Of a DNA stretch of 64,000 nt, positions 11,691 to 25,100 are shown in pieces; position 1 is the first letter of the stretch, and each line of letters starts with the position of its first letter. Source of the stretch: Bradysia coprophila (Eukaryota; Arthropoda; Insecta; Diptera; Sciaridae); assembly GCF_014529535.1 (NCBI RefSeq), contig NW_023503608.1:6436501-6500500 (forward strand), in the 5' to 3' direction. Under the pieces are notes generated by a model that saw only the letters and a program-made list of their open reading frames with translations, was not told where the DNA came from and did not search any database. The translations under genes and the position numbers were made by a program.

Positions 11691-13379
11691 ATGGGGACCA
11701 TCAACGCTCCAATTCAAAAGAATGCCAATAAAACGCGTACAAATTCACGTACAAAGAACCAAACGAATAAGCTACGCCAATTCTACTCGAAATATGTAAA
11801 TTTGGAGTATGCCAAGTCATTACTGTTCGACGCATCACAATTGCATATCGTTTCCATTGGAATTCTCTTTGTTGAGCTGGTTCTCAATGTTTTGGTGGTA
11901 CAAAAAGCTGGATACACCGAAATCGACTGGAAAGCGTACATGCAAGAATGTGAAGGATTTCTCAATGGAACCACCGATTATGGACAGCTTAAAGGTATGT
12001 CTATTTAAGTACTTTAGGTGTATGCAATTTGGGACTCGTTTTTCTGAATGGTTGAAGCGTGTTATAAATAGACATCGAACTGCTCGACAGTAAAAATAGA
12101 TTCAATATTGCGGATCTCATTATATTTCTCATTGATTGATTTATGAAGATCCTTTTTTCCATCCACAGGCGATACTGGCCCTTTGGTGTATCCAGCTGGT
12201 TTTGTGTACATCTACTCGCTGTTATATTTCGTAACATCACAAGGACAAAACATTAAACTGGCCCAGTACATTTTCGTCGGGATCTACTTACTTCAAATGT
12301 ACTTAGTGTTACGGATTTACACTAAGACGCGAAAAGTACCGCCGTATGTGTTAATATTCAGTGCCTTCACTTCGTATCGCATCCATTCAATTTACGTGCT
12401 GCGTTTATTCAACGATCCGATTGCAATTTTGCTACTGTACATAGCGTTGAACTTCTTTCTGGATAGCAAATGGACATTGGGCAGTGTATTCTTCAGTCTG
12501 GGCGTTTCTGTTAAAATGAATGTCCTACTGTTTGCTCCTGCCATTTTAATGTTTTACCTGACCAATTTGGGCTACATTAAAACAATGGTTCAGTTGATTG
12601 TGTGCGGTGTCGTTCAACTGATCCTGGGCGCTCCATTTTTGGCAACCTATCCGGTCAATTACATCAAAGGGAGTTTCGACATCGGACGTGTGTTCGAACA
12701 CAAATGGACCGTCAATTACCGATTTCTGAGCCGATACTTTTTCGAACACAAATATTTTCATCTTGGACTGTTGATCATCCATCTGATGTTGTTGGCGGTG
12801 TTCGTTCGACCTTGTTTCAAATATATGCAGAGCTACACTCGCTTGAGAATGTTGGAGAAGCAATTCCAGCCGCAGATTGATAAGAAAAATGCCGAATTGA
12901 AGCAGAACGTGGGTAAAAAGGCCAAAGTCGAAGACGATGAAGACGATTTAAGTGTCGAGCAACAGAAATTCCTTGCCTCGTTTGAAAAGTCAATGCAAAA
13001 TGCTTCCGGAAAAAAACCAGTTAAGAACAAGACAAACGATGACGAAACACCGGACCGATACGAGATATTCTTTGAAAAGGCAACACAATTGGTTGTTCTT
13101 CCAATATTTTTATCAAACTTCATCGGAATAATATGCGCTCGAAGCTTGCATTATCAATTTTATGTTTGGTACTTCCATAGCTTGCCATATCTTGCCTGGT
13201 TTACGGAATTCGATGTTACAGTTAAGTTTTTATTGCTAGGATTTATTGAATTGGCATGGAATACGTATCCAAGCACTGACTTCTCCAGTGGCGTACTACA
13301 TGCATGCCATTTAGTTTTGTTGTTTGGTATAGGGAAACATTTGTTCAAGAGGCAAGAGTCTGAGAAAATTAAAAAGTAG
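11691..13379 (+). CDS. Alg3: ALG3, dolichyl-P-Man:Man5GlcNAc2-PP-dolichol alpha-1,3-mannosyltransferase
   Basis: ALG3 adds the first lumenal mannose, from dolichyl-phosphate-mannose, to the N-glycan precursor in the ER membrane. Two exons (11691-11994, 12169-13379) join through a GTATGT...CACAG intron to give 504 aa, slightly longer than the family norm. The first lumenal loop has the family signature [18 protein letters not shown] and [16 protein letters not shown]. Many membrane segments follow, with [18 protein letters not shown] and [13 protein letters not shown] charged Lys/Glu/Asp insert (about residues 285-350) separates the last membrane block and explains the extra length. That block contains [18 protein letters not shown], a well-conserved ALG3 motif. 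The Drosophila orthologue is known as lethal(2) neighbour of tid (Not56). The gene is intact. Confidence 0.95.
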
Positions 13380-16101
13380 TTGACCAAAGAAAAGACGTTT
13401 TATTCTTACTGCTTCAAAGAATCAACACCTAAAATGTGAAATGGGGCGAAGGGTCGGAACTAAAATCGTTAAGCTGAGATGGAATCGGCAAGCTAGTACT
13501 AAATAAAGAGTGCATACTATTCGGGTGGGCAATGTCTAACCATTTGGTCTGTCCAAAAACTCATAAAAACCTTACGAACTGGTTTTAACAAAAGAATTCT
13601 TCTGTTTTATTGTTTGTTAAGGTTTTATACGTTTTAGAGCAGTGGTGACACCCACCTTTGCTATGATAAGGTGAAATTTTTATATGGAAAGCGGGTTAGT
13701 TAAAATTCCAAGATTTATATCCGAGGGGAAAACTGCGCTGGAAAGTCATGGTACGAGGCCCGGAAAAGTCACTATACATGTGCACGTACAGTCAAGTTCA
13801 TTGGTTCAGCTTGACTCTCAGCTTCTCGTTCACATCTCTAAGCTTAACTCAAGATAAGTATTCACTTTTCGTGAGTTTCGTTTATTTCAATCGTTTTATT
13901 CATTCCAAATACATTTTACATGACATTATCTCTTTTCATTTATTTCCTTCTACACCTACACGTAAGAGTCTTTCTCATGCTTGCTAAGGAAACCGAAAAT
14001 TGACACTTTTTGCTTTCGGTCCCCTCAGCAAGCATGAAAAACTCTATACGTCACACGAAAATGCGTGAAAGTGACGTAAATAACCATTTCATTCAGGCGG
14101 ACCAAAAACGTCTCATTCCCTCACCAGATAGAGAGCCAAAACAACAACTTTTTCTCATCTTTTCTTCCACGTTTCGTTCCACTGGCATAGCTTTTCGTTC
14201 CCATTCACGTCGCATAAAATTCGTATCTGTCACTCGGAACTTCGAACAAGTTGTATGAAACAAGAAAACAAGCCATCGTCGATTTTTGGAGGGTATATAG
14301 TAATTGAATCAGGGGGGACCCTCCTGAGTCATTTGCATCAAAAAAAATCCTCGCAGTTTTCACGCCAGAAATCATGAAAAAATGGTCCTCACTAGGGTGA
14401 CCAAAATAGTTTTTGTTGCATATCACCGACAATACGTAACGCATTTATCTGAAATTATGGTCATTGGTGGAGGTGTTGACGCCGCATATGCTGGCCTTTA
14501 AAACAATTCGAAATTTTTCGTGTATGTGGTGCAGTAGTTATTTTTGGGGAAAAAAATTCCAACTTTTGGAGAGTGTTTAAAATAAAATTACAATTACAGA
14601 CTTGGAAGATCTGGGTGTCGTTGGGTAGGTAGTGACCTCTATTATCCATGACACCATGAACCTACCGCGGCACAACTTTCGTTGAGCTTCAATTTTGATT
14701 GAAATGTACTAGCACAAAAGTTCTGTAGAATTCCATTTTTCTTCGCGTCCATTTTAATTTTTCTTTAATTTCTTTAATTTTTCTGCAAATAAACGCAATT
14801 CTGATAAAAATCATCGTCAGAAGAAGCTTTCACATCACTCACAAAGAAAGAACCCTGTCATATTCCGTTCGTTGGGTGGTTGGAAGAAGTAAAAGATTTA
14901 ATATGAAAGATTACGTTACGCGAAACAAAAGAAGTAATAGATTTAACTGTTAGATAGGGCAACTCTTGCTATTTATAAAATGGTAACATTATTTGAAGAA
15001 AACGTTTAAGCTGTTAAGCTGTTTGTAATATTATCATTTTTTAAATTCCACTACAATGTTAATGACTCAACGTTACTGTTAGTTTTCCTGCTAGAAGAAA
15101 CCAAAATCTGATGTTTATGATTGCAAATGTATACTTTATGAAAATCTGTGCAATTTGGGTGTGGTAAAATCAAAATTAAAAATTAATAATTTTTGTTTCG
15201 CATTTTTTACTTCACTGTAAGTGTATACACATTCGATGTATAGATTTTACTCTGAATAGAACGCAGACGCAAAACGCATTTTCTTCTCCCTATGTGTGTG
15301 CGTTTTATTTGTTGTTGTTTTAGATTTTAATTAATCGAAGAATTAAGTGAGTGCTTGGTCTTTGTTATATATTTTCCTTAACCATCACGGTGCTCGACAC
15401 GCTAAAAATAGTTTATCTGATGCGATGACAATGTGAATAAAAATACTTAAATTCACCTATATAGAATGTTGTCGATACGACACATCAGCACTATCTTTTT
15501 TTGTACAAACAGGGGTCAAGGATTAGTGTTTCAAAAACAAAATTACAGTTTAATTAGCCAACGTTTTGTGTGCTCAGGATTATTTTTTTTGTGTATTTTC
15601 TGTAGTATATATATAAACGACTATATGCGGTTAAGATGGTCGTATATGATCCCTATATGTCTGAAGAAAATCTGTTTTAATCTTAAATTTCAAATGTATT
15701 GCACTTTAATAATATAAAGTCAGTTGGTAGTATGGCATATTAAATTTAGTACTTGGATAGCTTTCAATACGTTACAATCCGGAGTTCTTGAGTTGTACGC
15801 GTGTTCGTCGTGGCTTACAGTAATAAATAAAATTTGAAATCTAAAATTGCTGCAACATATTTATTTGAACAGAAGTTTTATTATTTGCCCTGGTTCTATT
15901 CGGTCGATTATTTTGGTGTGTATTTTCACTCTGTTAATATTTCGTATACACAATTCGAAGCGAAATTATTATGAAATTATTGAATGTGTACAACATATCA
16001 GTTTATTAATAAAAATTAATTGATCTCACTGTGTTTCCAGTTTCATTAAATTTTCATTAAAATAATTTGTGTGTGACTATCAATAGTTCAATTGGGTCAA
16101 A
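13380..16101. other. Intergenic region between Alg3 and Zasp66, with an imperfect hairpin
   Basis: There is no supported gene in about 2.7 kb. The Alg3 3' UTR opens it and the Zasp66 5' leader closes it. An imperfect hairpin lies around 13960-14065: a left arm near CATGCTTGCTAAGGAAACCG pairs with a right arm near CGGTCCCCTCAGCAAGCATG, extending outward to CGTAAGAGTC and ACTCTATACG. Two copies of the dispersed GAAGTAAWAGATTTA motif occur at 14885 and 14931. Confidence 0.5.
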
Positions 16102-19100
16102 ATGGCCCCAAAATTGCACGAATTTGCAGTTCTACTTGTGAGAGACGGAAAGCAAACGCCATGGGGTATTCGTTTAGTCGGTGGAAGTGATTTGGATACG
16201 CCGCTCATTATAACCAAGGTAGGTTCTCTGTCGTAAAAATGTATTCAGCTTCGAATTTCGACTTTATTTACGTTTTTACCCGGCGAAATGACTTCAACCA
16301 AGCAAATATGATGTCTTTCGCTTTTCAATGAAGAATATCAAATTGTCCCTTACACCATGCACTCATACTAGATTTATCTTTTATTGAGAATGGAAGCATC
16401 AAAAGAACATGTTGAATAGTGAATCCTGACACGCCTATCACTTAAGTTTAGCAAATGTGGAATGGAAATGAAAGCTGTACAACTGTAGCTTCACAGATGT
16501 ACATAGTCGTTATTGCCAAACTGGAATAGGAAACTTTTTATGCTATAAATAATGTTCCTTTTTTTGGTTGCAAACTGAAGGGGTATTTCATTGCAAACAA
16601 ATCCTAGAAGTGAACTAACGGTCTTCCCTTTTCTCATGTTGATTGATCGCATGACTATAATTACGTTCAAAATCGATTTGCTGCCAAAGTATTTTGCACT
16701 GCTGTTATTTGATGACGTATTTAGCTATTTAACGTCACTTTTGATTATAAATTGAGAAATTATTGAAATGATATCATCAGGCCAAAAATGTTACAAAGAT
16801 ATTTTCTTCCATCTATTTATCGATTCATAATCAAGGTTGAGAGAGACAGACTTACAATTCCAGAAATTCCAGATTATTTTATTGAAGGCCGAAAACTCAT
16901 CTCAGCAATGAAGTCAATTGAGAATGAGATTGTTATACCGGACTTAGATTTAACCTACAGACACAAAAGACTAAAATTACTTATAAATATTTCGGTAGAT
17001 TAAAAATTTAGACCAACTTTTAAATGTTACGGGGGGCCGTATCTAATGCTAGTTTGTTAACAGATTTTTAATATAAACCGAATAACAGTGAGTCCGTTCT
17101 GGTAAAAATGTACGTTTATCTCTTTAGTGATTTATCAAAGCACCTAGCAGGGTAATAGAAAAAAATAAAGTAGTATTTTAATCGAAGTATGCGAAAATTT
17201 CCATACCTTTTTTAGACCCGTACGAAGTACTGGGGCCTTATAGGTTTACGCATACGTTTGTAACACGTCGAATTGGACTCCCTGAGTAAGGGGAAACCTA
17301 TTGTGGTTGTCTAGAGATGCCAAATCCGCGAAAAAAAGTCCGTCTGTCCGTCTGTCTGTCTGCACGATAACTTGAGTAAAACGCATCCGATTTTGAAAAT
17401 TCTTTTTTTTTCCCGTTTGGTAATGTCAAAAGACAGGCTAAGTTCGAAGATGAGTGATTTTGGATCGACCCCTCCCGAGCTGTGGCCCAATAAGTGCTTT
17501 ACGGTTTTTCGAAAATATCTCCGGACATTTAAACGTTAAACTTGTAAGTGATACGTCAAATAAAAGGTATTTACAATACCGATCGACAAAAAAAAAGTTT
17601 ATGGAAATCGGATAACCGACTCGTGAGTTAGACCCCTTGGTGTGGAACAGACACAGGGCGGCAAGCAGTTTTTGCTTGTAGGTCGGCCACATTTGAACAT
17701 ATTTCGTCTGTTTTAGCTTTATTAGATAGGTATTGACCGTACCAATCAGGGAAAATTTTTTTTATGAAATTATGTTCTCCGGAGCGTGAGCTAGGTCTCT
17801 TGGAGTGAGCTCTTATCTGGCTACTCGGAAGTACAGTGAACGTGGTGTATTTTGACAATATCTCGAGTAAATTTTGACCGAATTTCATGAATTTTTTTTT
17901 GTTTGAAAGGTATTAACGAATGTAAAGCGTCTGTACTATTTCCGGTCTCCTAACAAAATGGCTGCCGCTGCCATATTGGATTTTAGTAAAATAGAAATAT
18001 CTTGGGAAAAATGATACTTAGAGAGTTTCTGTTAACATGGAAATAATTTGTTATGTGTGTGGGGTTTCAGGGATTCCATATACGGACATCTATATATACC
18101 TATATACAGCTATATTGAGCTATATACAGCTATACAGCTATATAAAGCTATATAATAGCATATATTTATCTGGGAAAGGTTTATTTATAGTGAAATATAG
18201 TTAAATATAGCGGTATATAGCTGTTTAAATAGGAATTTATGAAATTTGTCTTCGTACGGGGCTGTCTATATTGCCTCCGGCAATTTAGTTGTATATGATA
18301 ACAAGGTAAAGAGTGGATAATGTAAGTGATTTAAAAGGAAGAATAGTTTTTCAGCAGAGAAGAAAATGAAGTAAGAGAAATGAAGAGTTTCACATTAAAG
18401 GCTTTTGCTACAAATAGGTTTTTCGTACGGGTCGGCGTTAGCTATGTTTTTCATAATGTCATTGCAAAATTACCATTAAGGCTGCTAATGGTATTATTGG
18501 TACCAAAATACTACTCTATTTGACGTGTCAAAGCACTGTCAAGCACCGAAGCTGACTTTGACATAGCTCAATTAGAAGGCCAAAAACACACCTGTTGACT
18601 ATTTTGTAAAATTTTTTGATAGCCATTGTATGAAAAAGAATAGCCAACTTTGATCGGTTCAGTCCTCTATTTGAGTGACGGCAAAGTCAGCTTCGGTGCT
18701 AGACAGTGCGTTGGACGTGTAAAAACCTCTATTACCCTGCTAGGTGCTTTGGATTTATGATTCCATTTGTTAAATTAGTTAATAAGGTAGCCCTAACAAT
18801 TCTTACGCTAGCACATATCACACAAAAAACCGTATGATGTGCTTCAGGATTTTAAGATCTGTCAAAAATATTTTTAAAAAAAATCAATCAAAAGTTTTAG
18901 AATGTTAATATGGCATATAGGTCCTGGCTCTTTTTTTTTGTTTTCCTTTTTACATCTTAAGATTTTTTAAACTGGTGTTTGATGATATATTAGCAGATTA
19001 GTAGTTGTCGGATATTTTTATTTTACTAAGAACGAAGTTTGATCTACAGATCATCTTCAAGGACGTTTGAAATGCCATTCACGTTAAAAAATTTAATACA

Positions 19101-22100
19101 AATGAATGAGTGAACGAACCTTAAGGCGCATAACCATTAGGCTTTACTTTCGTTGCATTCCCAACAATTTTGCACCAAAAAATTAGACGATATTGAACGA
19201 TACGATAGTTAGATGTGTATAATATATGGCGAACAAGATACCGGTAATCGATAAAATACTGAATAATAGGCTGGGTCGATTTTAAAAACTTGAAAATCCA
19301 CTCCTAGTGGCATGTGTAGCTTGCCAAAACTAGTCAAACTGTGGCAAAGCCTTGTAGAGGCTGAAATTGACTGAAACAAACAAAATCAACTTAATTTGAA
19401 AAAAATCGGTGCAGTCGAAGTGAAAAATGTACATTTTCTATATAAAATTGGGGGTATGTCAACTTTGAACCACCATAATATACAATAAACTTCCTCAAAT
19501 TTGATTAAATATTTCTGTTAGACTTAGAATAGGTAAAAGCGACAATGATGTATATTGTCGGAATGTCTCAGATACATTACTTTATGTACTGAATATAGTC
19601 AATGTCGCTTTTTCATATGGATAATACTTTGGGCAAGTACCCGTGGCGCCCAAACAAATTGGCGCCGATACGTTTTTCTACGCCTCTGACTTATAGACAG
19701 CCCTTATATTATTTCGTACTCTGATCGTCGAAGGCTAGGACTTAAAGTTGAGCTAGGTTATAATTTTATAAAAAGTAAATAAGCTGACCTGATCCTCGTT
19801 TCATTTTAGGTCAGTTTTCAGAGCACTGGATAATTCATAAAAAATTTCATGTAAACTGTCAATTTCAGGTCAGGTTATTGGTCATATTAGGTGCAGGTCA
19901 TAACTGGTTCTGATACTTCAGTAGGCCTGACCTGTTCCTAATTTTAGATGATTTAATGATACAGGAAGAAAGGTAAAGAACTAAATTTATATCCGACCAG
20001 TGTTTTCTAGCTTGGTGGACAATTTTAAAAATGTTGAACAAGTGACTGGTAATCGCTGAATTCCAAATATATCTTAGAAAAACCGACAGAAAAAAAAATA
20101 ATAATTGGGTGTTAACGATCCTCTCTCAACGGCTTAGTACGCAATCGAAACAACAACGGCCACACCATTTATTTAAAAAAAAAATATTCAAAATACAAAA
20201 ATTGAAATAGTTTTCACACGAAAATAGTTTTGATGAAAATCAAAGCTGTTGTTCACTGTATCTGCTCGCATGAATCTCATAATATGAAACCAAGGATAAA
20301 GAAATGAAATAAAGGTCAATGCCTCAATGTTACTATACATCTTTTACCTACGAAATCGTATGTGATTCGAATCAAGTTTTCATTCAAGGACTCAGACATT
20401 GACATTTTTTTATTGTTTACAAAATGATGTAAGGCCGCTGTGTTGCCGTAGAATTTTCATTGATAAATTTATAGTGTTTTTCACGATTAAAATTAACAGA
20501 TCAACTCTTTGTTCGAAGGTTCAACTGGGAAGTCCAGCACATGGTGAATTGATGAGAGGCGACATTATAACAAAAATTTGCGATTATGATGCTAGAGACC
20601 TAACACATCTAGATGCCCAGAATCTGTTCAAATCCGCAGCTAACTCAATTCCTCTGGTCGTCCACAGGTATAGAAATTTTGTGAACCGATACCAAGAAGT
20701 TTTCATGTAAACCATTGACGTTTTTAGGGACAATAAACTGAATGCTACCCATAATATTAGTAATGGATCATCGAGATGTTCGTCTGCTGTTCCACCATAC
20801 AGCCCAACAATAAATCTTTTGAGTCCAATTCACTTTGATCAACCACATAGGTATGTATTTCAGAGAGAGGTTAAACAGAGCAGGGATTCACATTTTATTT
20901 TTGATAAGGGGTCCATCACCGCTACCCACATACGGTGCGTACGAAGCTGCTCTTGAATCTCCAGTTAACACACTTCCTCACACTGAATTCCCGAAATTAA
21001 ACGAATCTGGTGGCTATGTCACACCGTCGTGCTTTTCGCCAATGCCTACTCGGGACTATCAGCAAGAAGCTGCTGAAGAAACAGCGTCGATAATCAGTCA
21101 GGTTAGTACAATGTCTGCTATTTAGTTGAAATATGTTAAAGTCGAACTGAGTAGGATATAAAAAAATGTTCAAAAACTCGAATTGGTATTGCTCATCCTC
21201 GACATCAAGTCAACTATTAAGTTTCAATCTTTGATCTTCTCACCAGTTTTTTTTTTACAACGAACCTTACAACGAACAATAAGGCATCAGTATAAGATTT
21301 TTACAGCAGTGAAAGTGTATGAGCAATGAGCAACAATTAATGTATAGATTTTCTATTTGAATCATATCTAACAATCAGTTTTCGTTTCTTGTACCTACGC
21401 GTAAATACGGGTCGGATCCTTTTTACTCAGCAATACAAGTTCTTCATGTTACTATAAAGCGGTGATCTTGAAGGGCCACTAGATTTTATAAATTTGTAAA
21501 ACAAAAGTTTAAGTTATCAGGTTGAAAGTACAGAAAAAGTTAGTGAAATTTAGCTACGAATTCCTGATTCCTCAGCTGAGTCACTCATACAAGCAAAAAT
21601 GCTCATACGTCTTTGTCTCTATACGGTTTTTCCACTACCACGTGCATGAACTATTTCACGTGTAAACACGCTTATATTAGGCAATTCTGTGTGTATCAGT
21701 GGACCAGCTGAGAAAATTAAAAGGTGTATTCAAGTGTCTTCAAGTGTTTTGGAGTTCTACTTTCAACTATTGTGTTGGTTTAGCATATTGCCCGAAGCAA
21801 ATTCATGACTAAATTGCACTGACGTCTACTGAACCCATCTTCGAACCGGAAATTTATTGACATTATCATTTTTACACTAAATGTCCTTTTATGCTGAACG
21901 TTGCATCAGTTTGTCTTGTCGCATGTTAAGTTCAGTGTCATGATAAGTCATCTGTTCTCGATAGCGACAACAAAAATAAATGATTTTCTCTAGTGTTGTC
22001 TTATAAAACCAAACTGAAGGTTAAAACTAATGAAGTAAAAGATTTAGAATGTGAGGGCCGAAGACACAATTGCAATTTTGAGTTGCTGAGATGGCAATTA

Positions 22101-25100
22101 TTTTGAGTGTTCCATTGTAGCATATACATATACGCAGCATAATTGTGAAACTCAAAATTGCTCGTGCGTTTTCGGCCTGAAAGTATATACTTTAAACATA
22201 AAAGAAACAGATTCAGAAGCAATGCCGATGATGTGCTCGCCGTGTGAGCAATCTATAGTGTTCAGACAAATTTCGGTTTTAATTTTTTAATTTTCACTAA
22301 TTTATAACTCAAATCTTGGCGAAATATTAAAATGAATATATTTTCAATTTGTGGTCGTTCCTTTGGTGCAACCTGAAAAATGCCATGACCCAAGTTATTG
22401 TAAAAATAAAAACAATTTGCAAAATGATTTAAATAAAAATCTTACACCAAACTTTTACTGGAGCAAACGTATGCCTCAGATAAATCTTGTCAGAAACGAA
22501 AAAAAAAAAATCAAAATAGTTCTCTGATTTGTTACACGCTCGTATTATACAATGTATACGACATAACATTTTGACTACGAGCAAAGAAAAAAAAAACTTT
22601 TCATCTCATTTCTCCCACCAAAAAATACTTTTCTAATACAAAATTTCCCGCATGGTTATTGAATAAAATCGTATTTTTCGCACGATATTTTTGGATTATC
22701 AAAATTTTTCAGCTGGCACTATTTCAGTTCGTGTTGGGAATTATTAAAGGATAGATCGATTTAAGAAACATTTCGTTACGGTATTTTGTTAGTAGAGAAA
22801 TGATTATTGGAAAAATTATTTTTGAAATTTAAATTAAATCGATTAATTTTGCAATTCGAGTGCCTGCAATAATAATTATAACGGCATAAAATTTTATTGT
22901 TTTTATAAAAACCAATATTTAAATCGAGATTTTATTATCATTTCCGAAATGGAAAATTCATTTAATTTCTTGAACTAAATTCGATTTTATTGAAGAAATA
23001 AATTTGAGTTTTCCGTTTCGATTAAAAATTTATAATTGAAATTAAAAACAGTGAAATTTTTGGACTGAAACACGAGTGTGTGACAGGAAACTTATAAATT
23101 TTCTTAGCGACCAAAAAAGACATTAAATTTAATTATAAAAATGACTTCATACTATCGCGTAAGGAACGCATCTATGCCAACAAAATACATCGTACATCCT
23201 CATTATGCTGACGAAAATGAAGCTCAAATTGACTATCAAGTAAGACCAGTAATTAATTACACTAACTAAAAACATTTTTGAGTATAAATTCTTTGCATAA
23301 TCATTTTGTTACATAATTCTGTTTAACGAGACATAATCTGTTTGGTGATGAGAAAAAATATATGAAATCATGAGAAATGAAAGGTTCAAGGTCAAAGGAA
23401 ATGTTTATTCCAATGTGGAAATGCATCGTCAAAAGTAGAGACTATTTTCGTTGCAATACGATTTCTCGTTCGGCGTTATTACTTAATACACTTAATAGCC
23501 AACAAGTAGGAGTGATATTTTCAGCTTCAACAATTTTTTTTTTAAATCTACATTCAACTTGAAGAAAATGAAATGAATTTTAGATTTTGTCTGTCATGCA
23601 AAACAGAGACGAACTTAGTGGAATGACTCAGTACAATTTAGAGAACTGAATAAAATTCAATTCGATTTCAAACTATCGTGAAAACTCTGATAGCACATTG
23701 AATCATTTAATGAATTAAATGGACGCGGAAGATAGAAGCCGCTACTAGTTAATCTTATGATGATTTACTGAACGATGGCCTTGTTGTTTTTGTTGCTCTT
23801 AAAATGCGAATTTTTAACATTTTAAAATTTACTGTGCACGAAATCTAGCAATTTAAAAATAGTAAGAAAAGGTATGGTCTCAACAAAACGCGTCGTCAGC
23901 AGCAATGTCAATTCTATAAAATTTTAGACCGTCGAATAAATAAGAGCGACTGAACCGAACTCATAAAATTGTTAACGATGATGATTTTTCAACTCCTAGA
24001 TTCGTCTCTGTTCAAATCTGCTGAAAACATTCTTTACAAGCACCCAGTGTCAGACTGTTAAAACCGATTCTATTTTCTACTTTTTGCGTTGGTTGGAAAT
24101 TATTTCTTCTCAAATTAATGTTTTGTTTATTCGAAATATTTTTTTTTTCTCAAATGAAAATCGAAATTGAAAGACGAAAATGAAAAATTTTTATTTGAGA
24201 AATTTGTAATATGAAAAATTATTTTTCCATTAGATAATTTTGCAGGGTTTCCCCAGAGATTTTTCTTTGTTTTGTTCTTAGGACCGACAGCTTTAATGAC
24301 TTAATAAAAAATGTATTTTTAGGTCATTCCTAATCTGAACCAACCTTAGAGTAATTATACCTAGAGAGGAAATTGGTACGACGAAATATGGTCCCAACAT
24401 CAGTTTGTATAAGATACAAATTTCGTATAATTTTACACCAATACATGTATGCGTTTTCTTTGTATAGTTCAATTTGCCCTCTTAATTAAGAGGGCAAACA
24501 CATATACCGATAAACCTTTCGTATTTGATGTTGGGACCACATATTTTACGTAATTTTGTTCGAAATTTCCTCTCTAGGTATAATAACTCTAAGGAACCAA
24601 GGCATTTCAAGCATGGTTGGCACTCAAAATAGGGTACTGAAACTAGACATTGTATCAAATAAATGTAAAACAATGTAAAAACCATTTTCACACAAAATAG
24701 TCTTCTATGATCACTGTTGCTTGAGGTGCGTTGTCTCAAACCATATTTTTATTCAATCACTCAAGATGAGCAAAAGCATTTTTAGCTATGATGTTCTATG
24801 CGCCGCGTATTGCATTATGAATTCACGTTTTTGTGAAAATTTAAGTAAGTGCTAGAGAGGGTGTTGCAAAGGCCAGAGTTCTTCGTCATAAAGATCTAAT
24901 AGATCCATATCCATGTGGTGTAATTTTCAATGAATTTTCATAACAACAATTTCGCTTTACTTGATCTGTGGATACGATCTACGGGATCTACACAGTGAGC
25001 GAAAGTCAGTTGACTCCATTTGTTTTTGACCATAAAGTAAATCTTAGTCATTAGTTTTCTCATTTGACAGCGGTTGAAGAAAGAGACTTCCCTTATAAAA

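Larger units (their letters stand above)
17136..18751. mobile_element. Nonautonomous TIR element A with 7-bp target duplication, interrupted by other elements
   Basis: The ends are inverted repeats: CAAAGCACCTAGCAGGGTAA at the left and its complement at the right. The 7-bp direct repeat GATTTAT flanks both. A clean short copy of the family lies at 59938-60126. Comparison shows that this copy was opened after CCATACCTTTTTT by a roughly 1-kb insertion, and again near the right end by element C. The A sequence carries no transposase. A 7-bp duplication fits P-like or Dada-like transposons better than hAT or Tc1, but the superfamily is not settled. It lies in the first long intron of Zasp66. Confidence 0.8.

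Noticed and set aside
13748-14258. Two short frames around the 13960-14065 hairpin
   Set aside because: Both run across the imperfect inverted repeat and look like repeat DNA, not protein.
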